Shown in pieces: positions 25,850-35,201 of a DNA stretch of 64,000 bases. A program made the position numbers and the translations under genes. The DNA comes from an uncultured bacterium (GTDB taxonomy: Bacteria > Cyanobacteriota > Vampirovibrionia > Gastranaerophilales > Gastranaerophilaceae): positions 124,001 through 188,000 of the forward strand of contig CASFTJ010000007.1 in assembly GCA_949297715.1 (NCBI GenBank), in the 5' to 3' direction. The number at the start of each line of letters is the position of its first letter. Position 1 is the first letter of the stretch. The notes under the pieces are model-generated. The model searched no databases. It was given only the letters and a program-made list of their open reading frames with translations, and had not been told where the DNA came from.

Positions 25850-27658
25850 TTACATTTTTGATTGAAATTTACTCATTTTCTTAAGAATAGTTTCTCTGTC
25901 CGTAGCATTCGGGGTATATGCAAGATACTGGTTGTAATATTTAATAGCACCTTGATAGTTGCCTTCAGCTTCGTAAGACATTGCTTTTAACTTAGCAATC
26001 GGGCCGCTGTTGTGGTAGAAGTCAATTGCACGGTTACAGTATTCGATTGCTGAAGCATAATTCTTTTCTGCATATTGTCTTTGAGCTACATCAAAGAATT
26101 CGTTTGATTTAGTTTCGCAAAGGTCAATATATGCAAGACTGTTTTTAGCAATTACATTGTCAGGATCCTGCATTAAGGCTTTCTTTAAAGCTAAGCGGGC
26201 AGTTCTGAACTGTTTGTTGTGTACAAGAATTTCTGCCAGATACAATTGATCGTCAACTTCATCCGCAAAGTTAATTGCATTTTCAAATGTATAAACGGCA
26301 TCTTTTTCTCTGCCGAGTGTCAGGTAAGCTTCACCCTTGATTACGCTGTCCATAAGGCTGTTTGAAGCTGACTGAACAATGTAATTTAAGCTTTCGGTTG
26401 ACATCGGAAGCTGGTGAGTTAATCTTGCAAGTTTAATTTTTGCAAGGTGAAGCTCTAAATCATCCGGAGTTCTTTCGATTGCTTTATTTATGTATTCATA
26501 AGCGAGATAAACTTCTTTATTAGTTGTCATGCTATCACTATCAGCACGGTCTTTGGACATTTCGTAATATGTATTTGCAAGACCGATAATAGCACGATCG
26601 CCGTATTTGCTGTCATCAAGCAGTCTTGTATAATAATCAAGAGCCTGCTCATATTTTCTTGTATGAAGCGACATATCGGCAACTCTCATAATACCGTCAA
26701 CATAATTCGGGTTAATTGTAAGAACGGTCTTTAACTGTTCCATAGCAAATTCTTCATCAGCACGTCTTTCGTAAATATTTGCAAGGTTTACATAAGGACG
26801 TGAGTTTTCAGGTTTTACGGTAATCGCTTTCTTGAACGAATTAATCGCAGCGGCTTGGTTGCCCTGAATCAAATAGCACTCACCCTGTAATGTCAAAGCA
26901 GGTGATGACATCGGATGCATGTGAATTGAGTGGTTAAGCCAAGTAAGAGCCTTGTTGAAATCACGCTGACGAACAGCAACCTGACCTAAGTGGTACATTG
27001 TTGTGGGGTTATGTGAGTTAAGTTTTAGAGATTTGTTAAAGTAGTCTTCAGCTTCTGTCAGATTTCCTTCAATAAGTTCAAGGTTACCTATGTTGTCATA
27101 AGCAGTCGCATATTGGGGGTTAATCTGGAGTGCAACTTGGAAAAGTTCTCTGGCATCTTTTCTGTTGCCGAGTCTTAAAGTTGCAACACCCATTGCATTA
27201 TAAGCTTGATAGTAGTTGCTATCAGCATTTACGGCTGCAACAAATTCTTTTATTGCATTTTCAATTAAGTTTCTTGTATCTCTTATGTATGTAACGTCAG
27301 AGGAAGTTGTTCTCATTAAATAAACTATGCCCTGTGCATAATGAAGTTGTGCATTTTTCGGGTATTTGGGCATAAGCCTGTCAAGTTCTTCCTGAGCAGG
27401 TGCAAGCTTATGCTGTTTTGCTCTTGAGATACATCTAAGTGCTAAAAGCTCGATATCATCAGGCTTTTTATTTAATAATTCGCTGATTTTTTTATCAGCT
27501 TCCTCATAGTGATTGTATTCAATCAACTTTTCTATACTTGTGTAACTTTTCTGGGCTTTTGTGACTTGCGCCTGTAATTCCTGAGCAGCGTAAGCATTGG
27601 ATGCACATAGGATATTTGCGAAAATCATTGAAGCAATTAATACTTTTTTACAATTCAT
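25850..27658 (-). CDS. Large exported TPR-repeat protein (602 aa)
   Basis: A signal peptide (KKVLIASMIFANILCASNAYA) is followed by tandem tetratricopeptide repeats across almost the whole length, for example YQAYNAMGVATLRLGNRKDA, YATAYDNIGNLELIEGNLTE and PTTMYHLGQVAVRQRDFNKA. TPR arrays are protein-binding scaffolds. The export signal places this one in the periplasm or outer membrane, where such proteins often serve secretion, pilus or polysaccharide machines. Specific partner unknown. Its start region overlaps the promoter region of the divergent xer gene. Confidence 0.92.
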   Translation of the reverse strand: MNCKKVLIASMIFANILCASNAYAAQELQAQVTKAQKSYTSIEKLIEYNHYEEADKKISELLNKKPDDIELLALRCISRAKQHKLAPAQEELDRLMPKYPKNAQLHYAQGIVYLMRTTSSDVTYIRDTRNLIENAIKEFVAAVNADSNYYQAYNAMGVATLRLGNRKDARELFQVALQINPQYATAYDNIGNLELIEGNLTEAEDYFNKSLKLNSHNPTTMYHLGQVAVRQRDFNKALTWLNHSIHMHPMSSPALTLQGECYLIQGNQAAAINSFKKAITVKPENSRPYVNLANIYERRADEEFAMEQLKTVLTINPNYVDGIMRVADMSLHTRKYEQALDYYTRLLDDSKYGDRAIIGLANTYYEMSKDRADSDSMTTNKEVYLAYEYINKAIERTPDDLELHLAKIKLARLTHQLPMSTESLNYIVQSASNSLMDSVIKGEAYLTLGREKDAVYTFENAINFADEVDDQLYLAEILVHNKQFRTARLALKKALMQDPDNVIAKNSLAYIDLCETKSNEFFDVAQRQYAEKNYASAIEYCNRAIDFYHNSGPIAKLKAMSYEAEGNYQGAIKYYNQYLAYTPNATDRETILKKMSKFQSKM

Positions 27659-27759
27659 CTTATCTCCTGCTTTACAATTTTTATTTAAATACGACTCTAA
27701 CTATTCTAAAACTTTTAATGTTATTGTATAATATCTTTGATAAAAAAGCAATAAGGCAA

Positions 27760-28677
27760 ATGATGGGTTTAAATTCAAGTTCAAAACAAGATTTGGAAGA
27801 CTTCAAATCGTACATAATTGTTGAGAAAAACTTCTCTAAACACACCGCAAAAGCATACTGTGCTGATGTTTTAGACTTTTTGTTATGGATAGGAGAGGAG
27901 TCGTGTGAGGATGTGAACTTTTCTAAAGTTAGGGAATACTTACATTTCATACAAAAGTTTAATTACAAAAAAAATACAATTGCTAGAAAAATTGCATCAA
28001 TTAGAACATTTTACAAATATCTATATCGGGAAAGAAAAGTTGATTCAAATCCTGCGATGAACCTTACATCCCCTAAACGCCCGAAATCTTTGCCGAAATT
28101 TTTAACTCCGGATGAAGTGGAGGAAATTTTAAACAATGTCAAAATGGAGACTCCCTCCGGGTTTAGAAATCGTGCTATTTTAGAACTTCTTTGGGCGACA
28201 GGCATGCGTGTTTCGGAATTAAGCGGTTTGAATTTCGGGGATTTAAACCTTGAGCATAATGAAATAAGGGTTTTTGGAAAAGGCGCAAAGGAAAGAATTA
28301 TTCTTGTGACAGACAGGGCAAAATCTTATCTTGAAAGATACATAAATACAGCAAGAGCATTAATTCCGAAAGGTTTTCCGCTCGAGGATGTAAGTGAAAG
28401 TTCACCTGTTTTTATAAACAATACAGGCTATAGGCTTCAAACCAAAACCATTCGGAATGTAATTAATGAAACCGTTGAAAAAATTTCATTACCTAAAAAA
28501 GTTACCCCTCACGTATTTCGTCACAGTTTTGCGACTCACCTGATAGAGAATGGTGCGGATTTAAGGGTTGTGCAGGAGCTTCTCGGGCATGCAAGCATTT
28601 CTAACACCCAAATTTACACACATGTTTCAACCCAGCATTTGAAGGAAGTTTATTCTGAATCTCATCCGAGAGCTTAG
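27760..28677 (+). CDS. xerC: Tyrosine recombinase XerC-type
   Basis: Second Xer recombinase of the window, 305 residues. The N-terminal SAM-like domain (EDFKSYIIVEKNFSKHTAKA) and catalytic domain contain Arg in WATGMRVSEL, Lys in GKGAKERIIL, HVFRHSFATHL, LGHASISNTQ and Tyr in IYTHVSTQHL. The start is taken at ATG 27760 (another ATG follows directly); longer in-frame starts reach into the divergent TPR gene and are unlikely. With the protein at 11101 it would form the heterotetramer acting at dif. Confidence 0.9.
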   Translation: MMGLNSSSKQDLEDFKSYIIVEKNFSKHTAKAYCADVLDFLLWIGEESCEDVNFSKVREYLHFIQKFNYKKNTIARKIASIRTFYKYLYRERKVDSNPAMNLTSPKRPKSLPKFLTPDEVEEILNNVKMETPSGFRNRAILELLWATGMRVSELSGLNFGDLNLEHNEIRVFGKGAKERIILVTDRAKSYLERYINTARALIPKGFPLEDVSESSPVFINNTGYRLQTKTIRNVINETVEKISLPKKVTPHVFRHSFATHLIENGADLRVVQELLGHASISNTQIYTHVSTQHLKEVYSESHPRA

Positions 28678-28723
28678 GTTTAAAAAGTTTTTTTATGCTA
28701 GAATTTTGGGAGAGAAGGTGAGT

Positions 28724-29257
28724 ATGGAATTAATCGAAAAAACTTTAGACAGCAAAGTTGTTTATGACGGTAAAATTATAACGGTATATAAAGATGAAGT
28801 TGAACTTTCGACGGGAAAAACTTCTTATAGAGAGGTTGTTGAGCATTCAGGCGGGGTTGTAATTTTTGCAATTCGAGAAAAAGACGGTGTTAAAAAGGTT
28901 TTGATGGTTAAGCAATTTAGATATCCTTTAAAGAAGGCGATTTTAGAGCTTCCTGCAGGCAAGCTTGAGAAGGGCGAAGATCCGTTTGAAGCTGCAAAAA
29001 GAGAATTGCAGGAAGAAACGGGTTATATTGCTAAAAATTGGAAGGATTTAGGTTTTATTTATACATCTCCGGGGTATAGTGATGAGAAATTGTATCTTTA
29101 TAAAGCAACAGATCTTGAATTTGTCGGAGAGAATTTTGATGATGGCGAAATTCTTGTTGAATACGAATACACTATTGACGAACTTATAAAAATGGTTAAA
29201 AACAACGAGGTTACTGACGCAAAGACAGTTTGTGCGGTAATGAGAGGGATAGAATAA
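28724..29257 (+). CDS. NUDIX hydrolase, ADP-ribose pyrophosphatase-like
   Basis: It hydrolyses nucleoside diphosphate derivatives, most likely ADP-ribose. The 177-residue protein has the NUDIX box GKLEKGEDPFEAAKRELQEE followed by TGY (G-x5-E-x7-R-E-x2-E-E-x-G). The preceding VLMVKQFRYPLKKAILELPAG is typical of the ADPRase group. The start at 28724 follows AGAGAAGGTG. The stop shares one base with the HAD gene (TAATG), so these two hydrolases are coupled. Confidence 0.92.
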   Translation: MELIEKTLDSKVVYDGKIITVYKDEVELSTGKTSYREVVEHSGGVVIFAIREKDGVKKVLMVKQFRYPLKKAILELPAGKLEKGEDPFEAAKRELQEETGYIAKNWKDLGFIYTSPGYSDEKLYLYKATDLEFVGENFDDGEILVEYEYTIDELIKMVKNNEVTDAKTVCAVMRGIE

Positions 29258-30063
29258 TGATAAAAATGGTTGCAACCGATGTTGATGGAACGCTTTTGAA
29301 GTGGAGTTACGAATACAGTCCCTATGTTAAGGATACAATAAAAAGACTTCAAGAGGCGGGAATAAAGGTTGTACTTGTAACGGGCAGAATGCATTGTGCT
29401 GCAATCGGTATAGCAAAAGAACTCGGGATAAAAGAACCTATTGTTTCATATCAGGGCGGAATGATTAAAGAATTTTACAAGTCCGATAAAGTTTTATACA
29501 GAAAAGATATGAGCAGTGAAAGAGCTTTAGATATTATTGATTGGGCAAGAGAAAACGATATTCATATAAATCTTTATATGGATGATGTTTTGTATGTAGA
29601 AAAGGATTCCGAAACTATTCGAAAATACACTGATGCAAGATTTATAGATTATCATATTTGTAAATTTGACAGTTTAAAAATTCAAAATGTAAATAAAATC
29701 TTAGCGATAGATTTTGATGATCCCGATAGAGTAACCGGCTGGGTAAAAGATTTAGGTAAAATGTTTCCTGACTTGTACACAGTCAAATCGACACCGTATT
29801 TTTGCGAAATAGCCAATAAAGATGCGACAAAAGGAAATGCCGTAAAATTTTTGCAGGATTTGTGGGGAATAAAGCAGGAGGAAATTCTCACAATCGGGGA
29901 TCAGGATAACGATATTGAACTTTTAAAAGCAGGCGGAGTGAAAATTGCAATGGGAAATTCCACACCGGCATTAAGAGAGTGTGCCGATTTTATTACGGAC
30001 ACCGTAGACAACGACGGTTGGGCAACGGCAGTCGAACATTTTTGCCTTGAATGCGCCAAATAA
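29257..30063 (+). CDS. Cof-type HAD phosphatase
   Basis: A sugar-phosphate or pyridoxal-phosphate type phosphatase. The 268-residue protein has motif I ATDVDGTLL (nucleophile Asp), motif II VLVTGR, motif III Lys in DATKGNAVKFL and motif IV IGDQDNDIELLKAGG, with the C2-type cap between motifs II and III. The start at 29257 overlaps the NUDIX stop by one base; MVATD four codons later is an alternative. Substrate unknown. Confidence 0.93.
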   Translation: MIKMVATDVDGTLLKWSYEYSPYVKDTIKRLQEAGIKVVLVTGRMHCAAIGIAKELGIKEPIVSYQGGMIKEFYKSDKVLYRKDMSSERALDIIDWARENDIHINLYMDDVLYVEKDSETIRKYTDARFIDYHICKFDSLKIQNVNKILAIDFDDPDRVTGWVKDLGKMFPDLYTVKSTPYFCEIANKDATKGNAVKFLQDLWGIKQEEILTIGDQDNDIELLKAGGVKIAMGNSTPALRECADFITDTVDNDGWATAVEHFCLECAK

Positions 30064-30166
30064 CAGACATTTTAATTGCCAAAATTATTCGGTATACATT
30101 AAGGCAAAAACAAACTCTAAGCGCCGATTTTAAAAATACGGAGCCTCCCTCATATTTTTTTAAAGC

Positions 30167-30508
30167 TTAACCGATATTGTTTTTCTTAGTGCTGAACATG
30201 CTCTTCTTGCCTAAGAATCCGCCGAAAAATCCTGAAAGATTAAAATCATCATCCAATTTGTTTTCAGCAAGTTCAGTTTGGCTGTTTACCAACTGCATTT
30301 TACCGTCATCTTCGTAAATAATACCGTTTTTTTCTACGCTTACAAGCTTAACTTGTTCATCAACGGGTACGAACTTAGTATCTTTGACAAAGATACTCGC
30401 TTTTTGCTCAATGGCTTCAAAATCAATATCTGCAAGACCAAATTCCGGTAAATCTGTATCTTGATTTAGTGCGACATTGTTTTTGTCATTGATGGGGTTA
30501 ATCGACAT
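30167..30508 (-). CDS. Uncharacterised 113-aa protein, MSINPIN start
   Basis: An acidic soluble protein. The start MSINPIN and the later DLPEFGLAD follow the M-x-I-x-P-[IL] plus P-x-F-G pattern also seen at 41160. The middle is beta-like (VKLVSVEKNGIIYEDDGKMQ); the end is Gly/Phe/Lys-rich (LSGFFGGFLGKKSMF). AGGAAGGA precedes the ATG. No family is recognised. Confidence 0.65.
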   Translation of the reverse strand: MSINPINDKNNVALNQDTDLPEFGLADIDFEAIEQKASIFVKDTKFVPVDEQVKLVSVEKNGIIYEDDGKMQLVNSQTELAENKLDDDFNLSGFFGGFLGKKSMFSTKKNNIG

Positions 30509-30739
30509 TTTAAAAATCCTTCCTGATACAATATACTTACTATTTATATACCCACTTACGGCAAAATTTAATTAAAACTTAAATTTAATTTCCAATTTTT
30601 TTAATTCCTAAAACTGAAAACCCTTGTGCCGCAAAGACATGAGTATTATAACATGTATGTAAAGTTTTGTAAAGCATGATTTCCAAATTGCCCGAAACGA
30701 TTTTCATGATATTATTTAATTACCGGAGGGGTGGAAAGT

Positions 30740-33100
30740 ATGCATAAAGAGTGGATAATAAAGGACTGTGATACAACTCAAGCTTCTTTAATCGGGCGGC
30801 TTCTTGCAACGCGCGGGATTAAAGGCGACAAAGAGGTTGAAGAATTTTTAAATCCGCTATTGACAAAGCTTTCAGATCCTTATGTTTTTTGTGATATGCA
30901 AAAAGCGATAGACAGATTGTCAAATGCGATTGAAAATAAAGAAAAAATTGTAATTTGGGGGGATTTTGATGCGGACGGAGTAACTTCGACTTCGCTTTTA
31001 TACAGAACCCTTATGCATCTTGGAGCTGACGTAAATTATTTTATACCTGACAGAGAAAAGCAAGGACACGGATTTGATACAAAGGCGCTTGTAAAATTAA
31101 TGACAACGGTTAAACCGAAAGTTATAATTACGGTTGATTGTGGGATAAGTGATGTTGAGGCGGTAAATTTTATAAACAGCTTTAAAATTGATGTAATAAT
31201 AACCGACCACCATGAAGCACCTGAAGAATTACCGAAGGCTTATGTGATAATAAACCCGAAAGCACCGAATGCATTAGACGAAAATCTTTCTGCAAAAGAG
31301 ATTACAAGTTTAACATCGTTAGCCGGTGTTGGAGTTGCATTTAAGGTTTCGCAGGCACTTTTGAATAAGTTTGGCAAATCTGAATTTATACAGGAAATTT
31401 TACCCTATGCAGCAGTCGGGACGGTTGCGGATATTGTGCCGCTGGTTGGTGAAAATCGGCATATTGTTTTAAAGGGTTTGGATTTAATTTCTAAAGGCAA
31501 ACATTTAGGGCTTAAGCGTTTGCTGGAAAGTGCAGGATATAATATTTCAAACGGGGTTACCTCAGAGCAGATAGCGTTTGGGGTTGCGCCGAGAATAAAC
31601 GCTTCAGGAAGACTTGATACAGTTGAAGCTGCATTAAAAGTTATGCTTTCCGATAATCCGCAGGAAATAGAAATGGCGGTTATAAGCTTGAATGAGTTTA
31701 ACAAAGTCCGCCAGACGCTTTGTCAGGAAACTTTTTTGCAGGCTGATGAAATGGTTAAAAGAGAAGGCAACAAAAATCCTGCGATTATTTTGTTTAACCC
31801 TGAATGGAAAGTCGGAATTATCGGGATTGTAGCATCAAAATTAGTTGAAAAATATTATAAACCGACATTTTTGATGACTTATTACGAGGAAGCCAAGCAA
31901 ATTCGCTGTTCTGCAAGAAGTATTGAGGGTGTTTGCCTGTATGATGCAATAAGTGCAATCGGAGAGCTGTTGGACGGATTTGGCGGGCATGCTATGGCGG
32001 CAGGGTTGTCGTTTTCGCCTGATAAAACGCCTTTTAAACTTGTAAAAGAAAATCTTAATAAAATAATTAAAGAAATGACGACAGGCAAAGACTTAAAACC
32101 TTTTATAAGTGTTGATTTAGAGGTTACCCCTGACGATATTACGGTTGATTTGGTTGAGGAAATTTCAAAGCTTGAGCCTTTTGGTGCATCAAATCCCAGT
32201 CCGATTTTTGCGTTGAGAAATTTATGCGTGAAAGAAAAACGGCTTATGGGAGAGAATAAAGACCACTTAAGAATTACGGCAATATCCGGAAACAGCGAAT
32301 TTAATTGTATTCGCTGGAGTGAGGGCGATATTTCGCTTGCAAAAGGTGATCCGTTTGAAGTTGCTTTTCATCCGCAGATTAACGATTATCAGGGAAATCG
32401 TACAGTACAGCTTATTGTAGATGATATTCATTCTCCTTATTTGAAGGATGAAGACGAAGATCAGGCGGAGGCTTTAAAATTTAAAATTTACGACCACCGC
32501 AAGAAAAACGACATATTGCCTCAGGTTAATGATTATGTAAAAGCTTCTAAGCAAAATATTTTAGTTTTTGCAGAAAGCAAGACGATAAAAGATAAACTTA
32601 AACCTTATGAAGCATTGATTGAAAGGTGTGTTTCAAGAGAAAATCTTCACGCTTGTGATGCGGTTATGTTTTTTGATTATCCAGCAGACAGGGAAACTCT
32701 TGACAGAATTATGGCGGAAACTTCTCCGAAATGCGTGCATTTGATGAATTACGAAATCAAATATTTTGATGATGAAGAATTTTTGAAGACGTTTTCCGGT
32801 ATGCTTAAATTTGCCGCAAACAACAATGGCGGAAAAGTTGAGCTTTTAAGATGCGCAAGCCATCTTGGAAAATCCATAAAACTCATAGAATTAATGTTTA
32901 ATTTGTTTGAGGAAGCTGGATTTATAGAAATTTTAGAGAAAACTTCAGATTATTATACGATTAAATTCAACGGAATATCAAATTTGGAAGGGGTTTTACA
33001 CAATTCTAAATTTGCCCTTGTGATGGATATGGCAGAAGAATGCACCTTATTCCAAAAGTCGCTTCTTGAAGATGATACGGAAGCTCTTGCGCTTGTCTAA
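30740..33100 (+). CDS. recJ: Single-stranded-DNA exonuclease RecJ
   Basis: A 5'-3' ssDNA exonuclease of recombination and mismatch repair. The start is ATG at 30740 after GGAGGGG; a GTG three codons earlier overlaps that site. Its 786 residues contain the DHH domain (IWGDFDADGVTSTSL, TVDCGISD, ITDHHEAP), DHHA1 with GFGGHAMAAGL, and an OB-like domain (FGASNPSPIFAL). A C-terminal extension of about 200 residues (from about 580), as in Bacillus and cyanobacterial RecJ, exceeds the 577-residue E. coli form. It overlaps the convergent small gene by 4 bases. Confidence 0.96.
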   Translation: MHKEWIIKDCDTTQASLIGRLLATRGIKGDKEVEEFLNPLLTKLSDPYVFCDMQKAIDRLSNAIENKEKIVIWGDFDADGVTSTSLLYRTLMHLGADVNYFIPDREKQGHGFDTKALVKLMTTVKPKVIITVDCGISDVEAVNFINSFKIDVIITDHHEAPEELPKAYVIINPKAPNALDENLSAKEITSLTSLAGVGVAFKVSQALLNKFGKSEFIQEILPYAAVGTVADIVPLVGENRHIVLKGLDLISKGKHLGLKRLLESAGYNISNGVTSEQIAFGVAPRINASGRLDTVEAALKVMLSDNPQEIEMAVISLNEFNKVRQTLCQETFLQADEMVKREGNKNPAIILFNPEWKVGIIGIVASKLVEKYYKPTFLMTYYEEAKQIRCSARSIEGVCLYDAISAIGELLDGFGGHAMAAGLSFSPDKTPFKLVKENLNKIIKEMTTGKDLKPFISVDLEVTPDDITVDLVEEISKLEPFGASNPSPIFALRNLCVKEKRLMGENKDHLRITAISGNSEFNCIRWSEGDISLAKGDPFEVAFHPQINDYQGNRTVQLIVDDIHSPYLKDEDEDQAEALKFKIYDHRKKNDILPQVNDYVKASKQNILVFAESKTIKDKLKPYEALIERCVSRENLHACDAVMFFDYPADRETLDRIMAETSPKCVHLMNYEIKYFDDEEFLKTFSGMLKFAANNNGGKVELLRCASHLGKSIKLIELMFNLFEEAGFIEILEKTSDYYTIKFNGISNLEGVLHNSKFALVMDMAEECTLFQKSLLEDDTEALALV

Positions 33101-33357
33101 AAAGTTTTATTTTGCGTCTGATTTGGAGCAAGTTTTTTTGAGGCAAAACGTGAACCCAAAATAATCCCTGTATGGATAAAAGCAAGTCCGCCAGCTAAAT
33201 ATCCTAAGAATTTATGAGTTTTAATTTTTTTACTTGAAGCCGCAATGACACTTAAAGTTCCTGCCGCAAGCGCTCCGTAACCTGTTGATGATACCGGATT
33301 AAGCTTAAATTTACGAGTTTGTGGGGGTTGAGTTCCGTTTAAAGGTTGTATTGGCAT
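33097..33357 (-). CDS. Small two-helix membrane protein (86 aa), MPIQPLN start
   Basis: After a Pro/Gln/Thr-rich N-terminus there are two hydrophobic segments: YGALAAGTLSVIAASS and FLGYLAGGLAFIHTGIILGS. The second ends in basic residues. The start MPIQPLN resembles MAINPIS and MSINPIN of other orphans here. AAGGAG precedes the ATG. It lies 10 bases downstream of the phosphate transporter gene on the same strand and is likely co-transcribed. Confidence 0.65.
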   Translation of the reverse strand: MPIQPLNGTQPPQTRKFKLNPVSSTGYGALAAGTLSVIAASSKKIKTHKFLGYLAGGLAFIHTGIILGSRFASKKLAPNQTQNKTF

Positions 33358-33367
33358 ATTTTGCTCC

Positions 33368-34384
33368 TTAGAATATTTGGTAAATTACATAATAAATTGC
33401 GGCAGACAAAAACATACAGGCAGGAATTGTTAAAATCCAAGCAGTTACGATATTTCCGACGATTTTCCACTTAACTGCATGAGCATGAAGCGTTGAACCT
33501 ACCCCCATAATAGCTGTTGAAATAACGTGAGTTGTGCTTAGGGGGATTCCAAAATGAGAGGCTGTTAAGATTAATCCGGCAGCCGAAGTTTCAGCAGCAA
33601 ATCCATGGATTGGTTTTAATTTTATAATTTTATGTCCCATAGTTTTAATAATTTTCCATCCGCCGTTCATCGTTCCTGCTGCCATTGTAAATGCGCAGGC
33701 AAGGATTACATAAATCGGAATTTCAAAGTCACCCGTCGGGTTTTTGTGAAGGACTCCGCCTGCAAGTAGGGCAAGAGTTATTATCCCCATTGTTTTTTGA
33801 GCATCATTTGAACCGTGGCTTAGTGCCATTAATCCTGATGATAAAAGCTGAAGTTTTCGGAATTTTTTATTGACCTTATCCGGATGTGCCCTTGAAATCA
33901 GAATTATCCAGGCAAGAATCAGCATCAGCATAAACCCTGCGCAAAATCCGAGTACGGGAGAAGTGAACATCGGGATTATAACTTTATCCATCAATGTTTT
34001 AACGTGAACTGCCTCAACTCCCGCTTTAACAATTGTTGCACCTAAAAGCCCGCCGATAAGAGCGTGTGAAGAACTTGACGGAAGCCCGAGCCACCAGGTC
34101 AGAAGATTCCACAAAACCGCAGCCGATAAAGCACAGAAGATTACGGTTAATGTAACCATTTCTCCGTTTACAATTCCTGCTCCGATTGTCTTTGCAACGT
34201 GAGTTCCGGTTAATGCTCCGACAAATTCAAGACTTGCACCAAATAATACCGCCTGCTTGGGTGAAAGAACTTTTGTCGAAACAACCGTCGCAATTGCGTT
34301 TGCGCAATCGTGAAACCCGTTTATAAATTCAAATGCTAATGCTGCAAGGATTACTGCTATTAAAATTAAAATCGTTATTGTCAT
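33368..34384 (-). CDS. pit: Inorganic phosphate transporter, PiT family
   Basis: A low-affinity, cation-coupled phosphate permease with 338 residues and about ten membrane helices. The duplicated PiT signature is present: GFHDCANAIATVVSTKVLSP in the first half and ALSHGSNDAQKTMGIITLAL in the second, with GLPSSSSHALIGGLLG and HFGIPLSTTHVISTAIMGVG. It lies 7 bases downstream of the DUF47 gene, the standard pit arrangement. Confidence 0.95.
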   Translation of the reverse strand: MTITILILIAVILAALAFEFINGFHDCANAIATVVSTKVLSPKQAVLFGASLEFVGALTGTHVAKTIGAGIVNGEMVTLTVIFCALSAAVLWNLLTWWLGLPSSSSHALIGGLLGATIVKAGVEAVHVKTLMDKVIIPMFTSPVLGFCAGFMLMLILAWIILISRAHPDKVNKKFRKLQLLSSGLMALSHGSNDAQKTMGIITLALLAGGVLHKNPTGDFEIPIYVILACAFTMAAGTMNGGWKIIKTMGHKIIKLKPIHGFAAETSAAGLILTASHFGIPLSTTHVISTAIMGVGSTLHAHAVKWKIVGNIVTAWILTIPACMFLSAAIYYVIYQIF

Positions 34385-34391
34385 ATTTCCC

Positions 34392-35033
34392 TTAAGACTG
34401 TTTCAATACAACGTTTAAAATCGTGTCTGTAACGTAAAAACAAGCATCAAATGCGTTTTCTATTTCTTTATAAATGTCCCGCAATTTGATTACTTCCAGT
34501 GCTTCATATTTTCCTGAGAAAAGATTTCTCATCGCTCGCCTGTGGATTTCATCTCCTTGTGATTCGATTTCTTTCATCTCAATATTTAATTTTGTTATTT
34601 TTTCAACATCAGAAACTTTTTTGAATTTTTTCACGATATCTCCAAGCTTTTCTGTTGCCTGAACTAAAGTTAAAGCCTGTTCTTTCATCTCTTCCGTGTA
34701 AACATTTAAACGATATACTTCAAGATTCAGGCAGGCTTTTGCAATTTTTTTATTAATTTTATTTAATTGAACAGCTATAATTTGAATATCTTCTCTTTCA
34801 ATCGGCGTTATGAAACTTTTGTTTAATTGTTTCAAAATCGCTCTATAAGAAAGTTTTCCTTTCTTTTTGTATTTAAGAGCTTTTTCTTTATACTCATCAG
34901 TCAAACTGTTGTGCATAATTTCATCATATAATTTGGCTGTTTTCTGACAGATTTCCGCACTTTCCTGAAAATATGTGAAAAACATCTTGTCTTCAGGCGG
35001 CAGAATATACGACATTAAATTGAATTTTGGCAT
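34392..35033 (-). CDS. PhoU-like DUF47 phosphate transport regulator
   Basis: An all-helical PhoU-like protein (213 residues) that accompanies PiT transporters and probably controls them. The start at 35033 (MPKFNLMSYILPPEDKMFF) follows GGGAGAAA; a longer form from 35144 has no ribosome site. Characteristic metal-binding E/D-rich helices are seen in KEIESQGDEIHRRAMRNLF and LRDIYKEIENAFDACFYV. Confidence 0.92.
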   Translation of the reverse strand: MPKFNLMSYILPPEDKMFFTYFQESAEICQKTAKLYDEIMHNSLTDEYKEKALKYKKKGKLSYRAILKQLNKSFITPIEREDIQIIAVQLNKINKKIAKACLNLEVYRLNVYTEEMKEQALTLVQATEKLGDIVKKFKKVSDVEKITKLNIEMKEIESQGDEIHRRAMRNLFSGKYEALEVIKLRDIYKEIENAFDACFYVTDTILNVVLKQS

Positions 35034-35147
35034 AATATTTCTCCCTGTATTCATGCCAAGTATACAGTAAGAATGCTTTATAAAAAAGCTTTTTTTAATA
35101 AATCTTAAATTTTCGTAAAATAGGATTTTGCCTGTTTTAGCCATAAA

Positions 35148-35173
35148 AATACCGCCTTTTTACGGGCGGTATT
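35148..35173 (-). terminator. Rho-independent terminator after prs
   Basis: AATACCGCC, 8-base loop, GGCGGTATT, 28 bases after the prs stop on the minus strand and followed in that direction by ATTTTTATGG. Confidence 0.85.
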
Positions 35174-35201
35174 AAAAGTCGTATTTAATTTGAAAATTCA
35201 A

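Noticed and set aside
11101-28677. Two tyrosine recombinases as integrases of a mobile element
   Set aside because: Both have XerC/XerD length and motifs and sit among housekeeping genes; no attachment-site repeats or cargo boundaries were found.
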